Assembly: GCA_949357655.1 (NCBI GenBank)
Contig: CASHTG010000003.1
Location: 1,302,001 to 1,366,000, forward strand
Direction: 5' to 3'
From: Parascedosporium putredinis
Taxonomy: Eukaryota; Ascomycota; Sordariomycetes; Microascales; Microascaceae
Length of the DNA stretch: 64,000 nt
Positions 1 through 8,657 of this stretch are shown here, in pieces. The position numbers were made by a program, and so were the translations under genes. The first letter of the stretch is position 1. Every line of letters starts with the position of its first letter. A model generated the notes under the pieces. It ran no database searches. It was given only the letters and a program-made list of their open reading frames with translations, and was not told where the DNA came from.

Positions 1-122
1 TGCCCTTGGTGCTAAGGCGTGATGGAGACGTCTGGAAGCTGAGAGGGGATTGCTATTTGCATGGAGTCATGTATGGCGAGGCGTATACGGAGGATAAACT
101 AGAGACAATGTGGATTGCATAA
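1..122 (+). CDS. HET-type protein, C-terminal fragment
   Basis: Only the last 39 codons are in the window, read from base 3 to the TAA at 120-122. The visible peptide contains WKLRGDCYLHGVMYGEA, which matches the usual C-terminal end of fungal heterokaryon-incompatibility (HET) proteins, where a 'GD.YvHGiM.GEa' motif precedes the stop. The HET domain itself would lie upstream, outside the window, so the assignment rests on the tail motif alone. Such proteins act in nonself recognition and programmed cell death between fungal individuals. A second HET protein lies at 8658-10949 on the other strand. Confidence 0.6.
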   Translation, partial: PLVLRRDGDVWKLRGDCYLHGVMYGEAYTEDKLETMWIA

Positions 123-585
123 GGGGCGCAGGTCTTCAATGTCGAGGATGCACATCGATCAAAAATCAAACGCGGCCAAGATAACGATCCGCAAACCCGC
201 TCACGGGATTGCTATGAAATTATTTCTATCTATGATAACCTTGTTTATTCTAAACCCGGTGCTTTTACAACTTCTGACTCTACCAAGTTCCTAGGATTTG
301 CTCCAACTGGTCGGTACACAGCTAGGCTACCATGCTTTTCCTGTCGTTGCAGATTTTCACACGACTGAGTACTATGGTCACAAAACACTTTAAGTCTACA
401 TGGAAAGGTGAGGGAAAAGGCGGATTTGGGCTTAAGTGTTCTTTTCGGATAAGTCATCATTTCCTGAGATCTAAGCAGGCGATGGCTTATCTAGAGTTAC
501 TTGATTCTTTACATGACCTTCTCCGGTTAAAATCCCTCAACCAAACGATAGGGAGGGGGCTGTGCTGGGATCGAGAACCCAAGTG

Positions 586-995
586 TTAGACGGTGACCTC
601 GCCGTCGGCAATGTGCTGCAGAGCGGTGCCGATATCAACCTCCTCGCCCGCGTCGCCAGTGCCGAGGCAAGTCACGAGGCAGGCAGCGCAGATTGGCGGG
701 GCAATGCCACAGCTAGAAACCAGGCAAGCCGCGATGCAGAGTTCCTGTGTAATTCACGCGTCTGTCAGTGCTGGGACTTTGGGAACATCAGGAAGAAACA
801 AAGGCAAAACTGGATGTTGTCAGACATACAGCCAAAACACCCTAGATAATCGTTCTTATGTCAGCTATCGATTCTTGCACGAGTCTCTCACGTGGATTGA
901 TCTCTTCTTACACGCTTGTCAACGGGCGAGGTGGCCACGGGGGTAGCGGCGGCGAGGCCGGCAAAGGCAGCGACGGAGAGGGTGGCGAACTTCAT
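586..995 (-). CDS. Small secreted Cys-rich peptide precursor with Kex2 site
   Basis: No single reading frame shows this gene; it emerges on splicing. Exons on the minus strand are 995-912, 841-830 and 744-586. Introns are 911-842 (GTAAGA..CTAG, branch GCTGAC) and 829-745 (GTATGT..ACAG, branch CACTGAC). All junctions are phase 0, giving 84 codons. The product starts MKFATLSVAAFAGLAAATP, a clear signal peptide, followed by a short pro-segment ending in KR, a kexin cleavage site. The mature part of about 56 residues begins GVLAELCIAAC and has six cysteines spaced C-x3-C-x4-C-x6-C-x2-C-x3-C, then an acidic Cys-free tail ending in GEVTV. The middle exon is only 12 nt. A minus-strand TATATAAA lies at 1132-1125, about 130 bases upstream of the ATG. 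I do not recognise the family; it could be an effector, a defence peptide or a signalling peptide. Confidence 0.7.
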
Positions 996-1124
996 TTTGG
1001 AGGCGTGGCTTGAAAGGTACTCGACGGAAGGTGCTTGGTGTGTAGAAGATCTGCTGATGAGCTTGAAGGGATTGAGCCTGGTGGTGATATCTCAACAAGC
1101 GTCGTCAAGGGCGGAACCGTGCTC

Positions 1125-1132
1125 TTTATATA
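1125..1132 (-). promoter_or_regulatory. TATA box of the Cys-rich peptide gene
   Basis: TATATAAA on the minus strand, 130 bases upstream of the ATG at 995. Spacing and orientation fit a core promoter and support the spliced gene model. Confidence 0.5.
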
Positions 1133-2455
1133 TTTCTCACCCACTTAGGTTGTTCTAAGAATGCTTGCTCCCGCAAGCTTACCAGACAGCTCGTTGCAAC
1201 TCCTCTCCAAAGTCTGATCCATCGTACACTTCGGAACCGACGGCGCACCTAGGTTGAGACCATCAACAAGCGCTCAATATCCAACGTCTTCCCCTCGCCC
1301 AATGTGAGGTTGAAGGTTACTCGCGACCTCGGGATCCTCAAGTCTCCGCCACCTTCCTTTCCCCACTAACCCCGCGGCACTTTTGCTATCTCTTCGTGAG
1401 GCAAACATGAACTTCCAACCAAGGATCAAGAACCACCCGAGGTGATCCCCACTAAGGGGTCAGACTCAGGCGATTTTCAAATCTCTGAAGCCCGATACCA
1501 AGGCGAAGGAATTTTCAAGATGTGGTGCCGAAGGATTCGAACCAATCTTAGAGTGCGGCAGGCAGCGTTGTCGGCGTGCAACTACATGAATCGAACACCG
1601 GCAGCGTCGTAGTGAGGGGAGGGGGTGATTGGTCGCCCTGAGATGACGTCGAACAGGATGACTGCTTGTATCGCTGTCAGCTTTAATATATTCTCCTTCC
1701 TCTGCACTGCCCCGGGGTCGCATCGAAATGTTTAGTAATAGCGGGCCAGCTCAGGGGGTCGGTAAAAGGTAACATGCCTTGGGGCGCGAGCAATGCCACC
1801 AAGTCATGAGTAATCCTGACTGTCGTGAACGCCTCGAGATCGCATCCTGTCGAGTCGAGCGAAACAATCTGATTGGTGAGGTGATGTCGGCCCGCGGCGT
1901 AGGCATGCAACGCAGCGGGCCTAGGTCGCGGTGTGCCGATGTGATTGACGCGAATAAGCCTCCCTCCTCACGCCCGGTAGACGTGCCACAAACAAGTGAG
2001 ACTGGTGAGCGCGGGACTCGATCAATCCTGTCCGCAAATGAAAATTAGTAGAGGAGGATCGGAAAGGGGATGGAGGTGATGGTATTAGATCTGACGGTGC
2101 CACCTCGAGGCCGGGTAGCGGCTGGCAGGATTTGTCCGCCAACACCAAACGCCCCTCTCTCTCCTCCGGGTCGGGAATCCTTCCATCTGAAGGTCAGGAC
2201 CGTCTATCAGTCAGACCAGGAACGTGGGGACAGAGGACCGTGCTTGGCACCGAGGACTTTCATAAGTTCGCGGATCGTACCGAATTTGCATCAATCGATG
2301 CGAGATGTGACGGACGGGCAAATTGTCACTGCCGTACAGCCACAGCCTCCAGTATCTCAAAAGGCAGAGCACATTCTTGCCCACCGCGAATATTCCCCCT
2401 CTTGTTTTTTCTTTTACCTTCTACAACGCGCTGACCACAGCCCGGGATCATCAAG
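1133..2455. other. Intergenic, no gene seen
   Basis: This is the space between the Cys-rich peptide gene and the sedolisin. Open frames are short, overlap on both strands and have no recognisable domain or signal peptide. It presumably holds both genes' upstream regions. A tRNA-like T-arm near 1530-1545 was considered and rejected. Confidence 0.5.
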
Positions 2456-4334
2456 ATGGCCGTTCACATTAGTCTTTTTCTGGGTTGTCTTTTGCAAGCC
2501 CTTGCCTTCGCGGAGCCACGTGCTTCCCTGCCCCCAGTCTTTTCTCCGACCCCGGGCCACTGGAAACGTGAGGGCAGAGTACCGGCAGCAAAGGTGATTC
2601 ATATCGATGTCGCCCTTACCCTCAGCGAAGAGACATCGAAAGCTGCAATCCAGGCCCTCCAAGAAATATCGGACCCTGCTTCGGCCAAATTTGGCCAACA
2701 CTTGAGTCCACGCGCCACGGCTGAGATTTTTGCTCCCCCAGGAGAGCCTCCATGAGGTCGCTTGGTGGCTCAACCGTTCCGGCATCGACCGGTCACGGAT
2801 GCGGGTATCGCTTGATCGCGCCCACATCTCGTTCGATGCACCAGTTGAAGAGGCCGAAACGCTTCTAGGTGCGGAATTTCATCTTCTCTCGTCGGGCGAG
2901 GAGGTGCAGATCGTCTCCGAGGCGTACTCGTTGCCCGAGAGCATTTCAAAACTCGTCGACTTTGTTATGCCGGCACTGCATCCCGCGTCATTCGCGCACT
3001 TCACTCCGGATTCCTCTCCCGTCAACCTCTCCAGTGCCAAGATACAGGCCCGTCAAAGTGTGGCAATCGACTGCTTCCGCTTTATGAGCCCTCATTGTTT
3101 GCGTCAACTCTACGGCATTGATGACGGCGCAGGAGTGACGCCCCACCCGAACAACTCGTTTGGTTTCTTCACACCGTCATATTCCACCTGGCTTCCTGAG
3201 GACATGCGATCATTCTTCGCCTCTCTCGAGCCTAGACTCACGGGAGAGGAGCCCGTCGTTATGCCTATCAATGGCGGGTACCGGTATTTCGAGAAAATCC
3301 TCTCGTTCAATCTAGAGCCCAACTTAGACTACCAGTACGGCATGGCCATGGCCTATCCGCAACCAGTCACCAACATCCAGGTCGGAGACATGTACCAGAT
3401 TGGGAATCTAAATAACATGCTGGCGGCGTTTGATGAAACCTACTGCACGGCTCTAGACCCCAATTTTGACCCCATATTCCCGGGCCCCGGTGAGGAAACT
3501 GCTTCCGATTGCGGCACGCGCACACCTCCACGCGTGATTGGCATCGCCTATGCTTGGAACGAGGCACAGTTCTCCAACACTTACCTCGAGCGCCAGTGCC
3601 TAGAGTTTTTGAAGTTGGGCCTCCAAGGCGTCACCGTCTTGACCGGATCCGCAGATCGGGGCACCGCCGATCAGCTCGGTGGGTGTGTTGACCCCGACTC
3701 GGGCAGTTGGAATGCCACCGAGGGCCATTTCTCGCCCGTCTTTCCCGCGTCGTGTCCCTGGGTGACAACCGTTGGGGGAACGCAGCTACTTCCGACGGGG
3801 AATAGCACTTGGTCAGAGGGGACCCCGTTCCCTGGGGAAACCTCCATGGATTACGAGGGCACGCAGTCGGGCGGGGGCTTTAGCCGGCTCTTCCCCGCAC
3901 CCTGGTACCAAGCGCATCATACCAAGGAATATATCTCTAGCTCTGACACTGCCCAAGAATTAAGCAGTAGCGGCTACTTCAACTCCCGTGGCAGGGGTTA
4001 CCCAGATGTCTCAGCCATGGGAGTAAACTATCTCGTCAACATTCACGGTGCTTTCCGAGCAGTTAGGGGTACCTCGGCATCCACCCCACTCGTGGCCTCC
4101 ATGCTTACCAAAATCAACCAGGAACGACTAGATAATGGGAAAAGTACCGTTGGCTTCGTAAATCCCGTATTATACGGCCTGGGCAAGAAGTTTGCTAGGG
4201 ACGTAACAAAGGGTAGAAATGGGGGATGTGGCGTTGAGACCGCATTCGAGGCAGCGGGTGGGTGGGATGCCGTTACCGGGATCGGATCGTTGGACTACCC
4301 TAAGCTCAAGGCCCTGTATATGTCACTTCCATAA
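2456..4334 (+). CDS. Sedolisin family (S53) secreted serine protease, one frameshift
   Basis: This is a secreted acid peptidase of the tripeptidyl-peptidase/aorsin type. It starts MAVHISLFLGCLLQALAFA (signal peptide), followed by a pro-kumamolisin activation domain (motif FGQHLSPRATAEIFAP) and the S53 catalytic domain. Visible family residues are the Glu/Asp pair in FNLEPNLDYQYG, the oxyanion Asp in TGSADRGTA, the nucleophile Ser in RGTSASTPLVASML, and the C-terminal calcium site DVTKGRNGGCG..GWDAVTGIG. No introns. The reading frame breaks inside the prodomain: the first 2456-2755 frame stops at TGA, while homology continues from about 2740 in the next frame. Removing one C from the run at 2735-2739 gives FAPQESLHEVAWWL, the expected prodomain sequence, and 625 codons plus stop. 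A splice explanation was rejected. The gene is either a simple one-base pseudogene or, more likely, carries a consensus error. Confidence 0.85.
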
Positions 4335-4998
4335 TATCTCAACGTATCATATTCCCAAGTTCGAGTTCAACTCCCCACCTTGTACGGTTGGAGACGGATT
4401 GTTCTTAGGTTTGGCCATCGACCTATCCCTACATAATTCAAATAGCACAAGACCTATTATTCACTTGTATCATCTAGAGGCTCATGTCCAGATTCAAAAC
4501 CAAGGCGTAGCTCAACAGAAAGTTTAAAAAATCTTGTTTTGGTAACCGTATAAAGGCAAGAACGAGGTGTGAATAATCTGTGTATGTAATCTATTAAAAT
4601 GATGAAATATAGGGTCCATAGATCAATTGATGTATCAATACTAAAGGCTACGAACAGTAGGACTGTATAACTAGTACATAATAAGTCTTCGTAAGTTAAG
4701 TGTGATAATATGTATCAGTCAGGTAAGTATAATGTATAATCTTTAAGCACAGGCGGATTATTTCCAGCCGTTACAATTCAGAGGTTTCACTGTGAGATGG
4801 ATTGAAAAGAGAAAAGTATGAAGTAGAAGTATAAATTCATTGCTTTAAGGAAAGTCTAATAGTGATTAACGTCTAGATGCACCAAGCCATGATTACCGAG
4901 CCCAAAAGTCAAACTCCCAAGTCTATGCCAAAGACCGAGACCCAAAAATGAAATATAGTAGAAAAGGAAAGAAAAGATGGAAGCGACCGAGAGATAGC
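4335..4998. other. Convergent intergenic region
   Basis: This lies between the 3' ends of the sedolisin (plus strand) and the repeat-peptide gene (minus strand). It is AT-rich and has no credible reading frame. It should hold both 3' UTRs and polyadenylation signals. Confidence 0.5.
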
Positions 4999-6174
4999 TT
5001 AGTCGTACTTCTCGGGAGTCCACTTTCCGTTGTCGTAGCCGGTGCCCTCGCCTTCGTACTTGCCGGGAGCCCAAGAGCCATCGTCGTTGCGCTTGTCACC
5101 GGGGTACTTGCCGGGAGCCCACTTGCCATCATCGTAGCCGGTACCCTCTCCCTCGTACTTGCCGGGAGCCCAAGAGCCATCATCGTTGCGCTTGTCACCG
5201 GGGTACTTGCCGGGAGCCCACTTTCCATCATCGTATTCAGTGCCCTCGCCCTCGTACTTGCCGGGAGCCCAAGAGCCGTCGTCGTTGCGCTTGTCGCCGG
5301 GGTACTTGCCGGGAGCCCACTTGCCGTTGTCGTAGCCAGTGCCTTCTCCCTCGTACTTGCCGGGAGCCCAGGATCCATCATCGTTGCGCTTGGCCTTGCT
5401 GCCAGGGTACTTGCCAGGAGCCCACTTGCCATCATCATAGCCAGTGCCTTCTCCCTCGTACTTGCCAGGAGCCCAAGAGCCATCGTCGTTGCGCTTATCG
5501 CCGGGGTACTTGCCGGGAGCCCACTTGCCATCATCGTAGCCAGTGCCTTCTCCCTCGTACTTGCCGGGAGCCCAGGATCCATCGTCGTTGCGCTTAGCCT
5601 TGTCGCCGGGGTACTTTCCGGGGTACCACTTGCCATCATCGTAGTCGGTACCCTCACCCTCGTACTTGCCAGGAGCCCAAGAGCCGTCGTCGCTGCGCTT
5701 GGCCTTGTCACCGGGGTACTTTCCGGGGTACCACTTGCCGTTGTCGTAGCCAGTGCCCTCTCCCTCATATTTGCCGGGAGCCCAAGAGCCATCATCGTTG
5801 CGCTTGGCCTTGTCGCCAGGGTACTTTCCAGGGTACCATTTTCCGTTGTCGTAGCCGGTACCCTCACCCTCGTACTTGCCGGGAGCCCAAGAGCCGTCGT
5901 CGTTGCGCTTGGCCTTGTCACCGGGGTACTTTCCGGGGTACCACTTGCCGTTGTCGTAACCAGTGCCCTCTCCCTCATACTTTCCGGGAGCCCAAGAGCC
6001 ATCGTCGTTGCGCTTATCGCCGGGGTATTTGCCAGGAGCCCACTTGCCATCGTCGTAGGCAGTGCCTTCACCCTCATATTTGCCAGGAGCCCAAGAGCCG
6101 TCGTCAGCGGGCTTGGCTGTGGGAAGGGCCAAGACCGTGACGGCGAGGGCGAGGACGGTGAATGAGTAGCGCAT
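4999..6174 (-). CDS. Kexin-processed repetitive peptide precursor (KEP-like), 11 units
   Basis: This 391-residue precursor begins MRYSFTVLALAVTVLALPTA, a signal peptide, and from residue 24 consists only of eleven tandem units. Each opens with an invariant DDGSWAPGKYEGEGT and continues with a variable half: Y-D-(D/N)-G-K-W-(A/Y)-P-G-K-Y-P-G-(D/S)-K. Ten units end in KR (five as DKR, five as KAKR), the cleavage signal of Golgi kexin; the last unit lacks KR and ends WTPEKYD. Kexin cleavage and basic-residue trimming would release near-identical peptides of about 31-33 residues beginning NDDG or SDDG. The halves of each unit resemble each other (D-x-G-x-W-x-P-G-K-Y-x-G), so the unit is itself an old duplication. 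The architecture matches known fungal kexin-processed precursors: repellents, pheromone-type precursors and dikaritin RiPP precursors. No intron and no frameshift. No UstY-type (DUF3328) maturation gene is visible nearby, so a ribosomal cyclic-peptide product is not supported here. Function unknown; an extracellular structural or signalling peptide is plausible. Confidence 0.85.
   Translation of the reverse strand: MRYSFTVLALAVTVLALPTAKPADDGSWAPGKYEGEGTAYDDGKWAPGKYPGDKRNDDGSWAPGKYEGEGTGYDNGKWYPGKYPGDKAKRNDDGSWAPGKYEGEGTGYDNGKWYPGKYPGDKAKRNDDGSWAPGKYEGEGTGYDNGKWYPGKYPGDKAKRSDDGSWAPGKYEGEGTDYDDGKWYPGKYPGDKAKRNDDGSWAPGKYEGEGTGYDDGKWAPGKYPGDKRNDDGSWAPGKYEGEGTGYDDGKWAPGKYPGSKAKRNDDGSWAPGKYEGEGTGYDNGKWAPGKYPGDKRNDDGSWAPGKYEGEGTEYDDGKWAPGKYPGDKRNDDGSWAPGKYEGEGTGYDDGKWAPGKYPGDKRNDDGSWAPGKYEGEGTGYDNGKWTPEKYD
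5002..6105 (-). repeat. Coding tandem repeat, 99/105-nt units x 11
   Basis: This in-frame tandem array encodes the eleven peptide units of the precursor. Units are 33 or 35 codons long, the difference being the extra AK in the KAKR linker. Because unit lengths are multiples of three, the other frames on both strands also stay open for about 400 codons; those are shadows. Units 2-5 share the KWYPGKY and KAKR variants, which points to block duplication. Confidence 0.85.
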
Positions 6175-6398
6175 ATTGAATGTTGGATATGTGGTATAAA
6201 GTAAAGAAAAGCTGGGTGTATAGATTGGTGGATGGAGATAGTGTGTTGAGGTGGATAGAGTTGAGTATTAGAGAGTTATATTGTATTAGTGTGGTGGGGA
6301 GAGAAGAGGATTATTGGATGAGTGTGGGATTGAAGTGTTGGATGTGATGAGAATGATGAGAATAATAACAAGTCGAACAAAGTCGAGACTGCTGCGTC

Positions 6399-6406
6399 CT
6401 TATATA
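6399..6406 (-). promoter_or_regulatory. TATA box of the repeat-peptide gene
   Basis: TATATAAG on the minus strand, about 225 bases upstream of the ATG at 6174. It fits a core promoter followed by a 5' leader of about 200 bases. Confidence 0.45.
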
Positions 6407-8657
6407 CAAAATCATCTCGTTGATGCTTCCATATAAGCTTCGAGAGAGTTGCAACGTTCCCGCTGCCCTGAGGTGTGATGCTAGGGCGCAGCCGTACTTC
6501 GCCCGAAAAACAAATCTCCTAGTGAGATTTTGCAAATCACGATATTTGGGTAGACATGTCAGCTCCGTGTCACCGATTCCCCTCAATTGGGACGTAAGGC
6601 TAGACGTACCCTGGAGCTTGTGGAGGCTCGTGCTCACCCGCGCCCATGCTCCCTTGGTGGCTATAACACGTCCCGTTACTATTTTGGGGGCCGCTAGCTG
6701 TTCTTGGTGGCCCGAACGAAAGTGGCCCTAGCTCGGCTTAGGTTATCGGACCTCCACCAACAGGGCCAACAGCTCTCGACAGCCCCAAAAGCCCCGTTCC
6801 CGTGGGAAGACATCGAGCAAGGGTGGGGGCTCCTTCAGCTACGCTTTGATTGGTCGAGTCGCGGTTGGCGGAGCCATTCACACCAATCAGAGAGGATCCG
6901 CTTGGTCGGTCTTGGGGTTCACCGTCTGACCTGCTTCCACCACCATCATCCCGGCTTGGCTGCGGCAATTGCACAGCCCCAGCCATATTGTTTTCGAGTT
7001 GGGACAAAACATGGAAGCAAAAACAATAAGCGCAAGAGTAACGTTCAGCTCTTGCGCCTGAGCCTGGCCAGGCCGGGCCGGAAGGAATCGAGGGGAAATT
7101 TTGCTGCAAGGAAAATAGGCCCGGATATGAACTTCGTATCTGGTCGCTGTCTTGGTAGGATCAGATACGATTATTGCGTCTTATTGTGTTTTTCTCACTT
7201 GATCGCCACGGTCGCATGCACCACTAGTAATGCGCGACCTGCTTCTGGGCCCCAGCCGAGGTCGCGAGTAGGATTTTTGATTTAGGGGAAAATATGCCTT
7301 GAAGGAAGAGGATCCAAATGACATTTCCCAAGGTCTAACAAAAATGTCGTGAGACGCCCACAGAGCACTCTCGCCTTTCCCAAGTCCCTGTCCATTTGGC
7401 AGGTCACTCGGGCATGCCTTACCCCTCCCTTCCCCAAGACCTCCAGGGACCTTTCCCCTCCTCGTCTCAAGCAACGAGCCAGGCTCTGCGGAAATCGGAG
7501 TGGTGAGATCCGATCCTGCATCACACCCATAGCTGTCATGTTGTGCAACTGCACGGAGCGCGGTACCGACAAGGGTGGCTCTGTCAGGAGAGGGGCGGCT
7601 GCTCCCCTCTAGACTCCCGAGGTGCAGCACCTACGACAGATCTACAGCCCAGATAAAACGTAGACGGAATCTCGCATAGCCTTCGATATTCCGTCTTATG
7701 CTAGATTTATTCATGCTCTCGATATCTACGAGTTGCGTCAATTTCGTGCCGGATTCCCCCACTTGTGGATGTCTATCGCACAATGCTAGGAATCGTAAGT
7801 GATGGGTTGGAGATCCTCCCAGACGAAGATGGGGCCGAGGGGGCGAGGGGGCGGATCAATAGCGAATTGCATGAAAATGATATCAAGTATACTGGCCCAA
7901 GGGGATGGTGTCCCGATGATGCATGAGCTGTCTTGGGTAGATTCTAGCAAGGTGCATAATATTCTCCACGACCTTCATTACTCACTAGCCTTGTCAAGCT
8001 AGTGGCGGTCACTGAACAAGTTTAATAATTTTAAAAGTATTAATAGAAACTGCCTAGAAATGGTCAGCACCTGAAAGATATTGTAAAAGAAAACAAAGGC
8101 GCTGCCGTCCACCAATATTAGGGATGCACCAGAATTTCCGGTGTCACTTCTTGCTTGGGGGCATCAGGCGTAGGTCGAACTTTGCCTTGGGGGTCGAACG
8201 CCTCCGAGTTAAAATAAAACATCATAGTTTAGTCAGATGGACTCACACTCAGCGAGGGATTCGACTAAAGCGTGCGGAAGGACGCATGGGGTGAGAGATC
8301 ATCGCTCGGCGCTCTCAATACGAGGGTGGGCCCACCCCAAAGTTTCTCGAAGGAGCAGACGCCACGATTTTTGAGTTGGCCGCATTTCCCCACCTCGTGC
8401 GAGCAGGATTCTTCCTCATTGACTTGGCAGTGGCACGTACAGTTATTAAACCTTCGCACCAACCGGAACCCTTGCGCCAGGGTCGCGCTAAGGCCGCGCT
8501 ACTACGGAAGGGCGGCGGTGTACCTAGTAGTAGCCTTGTCTAGTCAGCACAGCCGATTTCGTGCCACCATTGGGCTTACATCTGCATGGCTATGATTTTG
8601 GATGGGACTGCGGTATGTAGATGGCATACGAGCAAAAAATGGACGTCAGGTATGGTA
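6407..8657. other. Intergenic, no gene supported
   Basis: About 2.2 kb between the repeat-peptide promoter and the HET gene's 3' end. Several overlapping open frames of up to 193 codons exist but have biased composition, no family motif and no consistent splice structure. I see nothing that can be assigned. Confidence 0.4.

Noticed and set aside
1515..1600. tRNA gene on the minus strand
   Set aside because: GGTTCGAATCC resembles a T-arm and GGCACCA a 3' end, but the stem does not pair and no matching 5' acceptor strand is present.
2070..2597. 175-codon frame overlapping the sedolisin start
   Set aside because: Different frame from the signal peptide and protease; no features of its own.
2705..2741. 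Intron instead of a frameshift in the sedolisin
   Set aside because: It would be 37 nt with a poor donor (GTCCAC) and would remove the conserved LSPRATAEIFAP part of the prodomain.
5002..6105. CRISPR-like array of about 100-bp repeats
   Set aside because: The genome is fungal, repeats are contiguous without unique spacers, and the array is coding.
4923..6165. Long open frames of 384-405 codons in other frames over the repeat gene
   Set aside because: They stay open only because the repeat unit is a multiple of three bases; the minus-strand frame with signal peptide and KR sites is the gene.
6704..7285. 193-codon plus-strand frame, with 123- and 149-codon frames on the other strand
   Set aside because: Overlapping frames of biased composition with no family motif.
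4999..8657. Dikaritin-type RiPP cluster
   Set aside because: The precursor form fits, but no UstY (DUF3328), oxidase or methyltransferase gene could be found within reach in this window.
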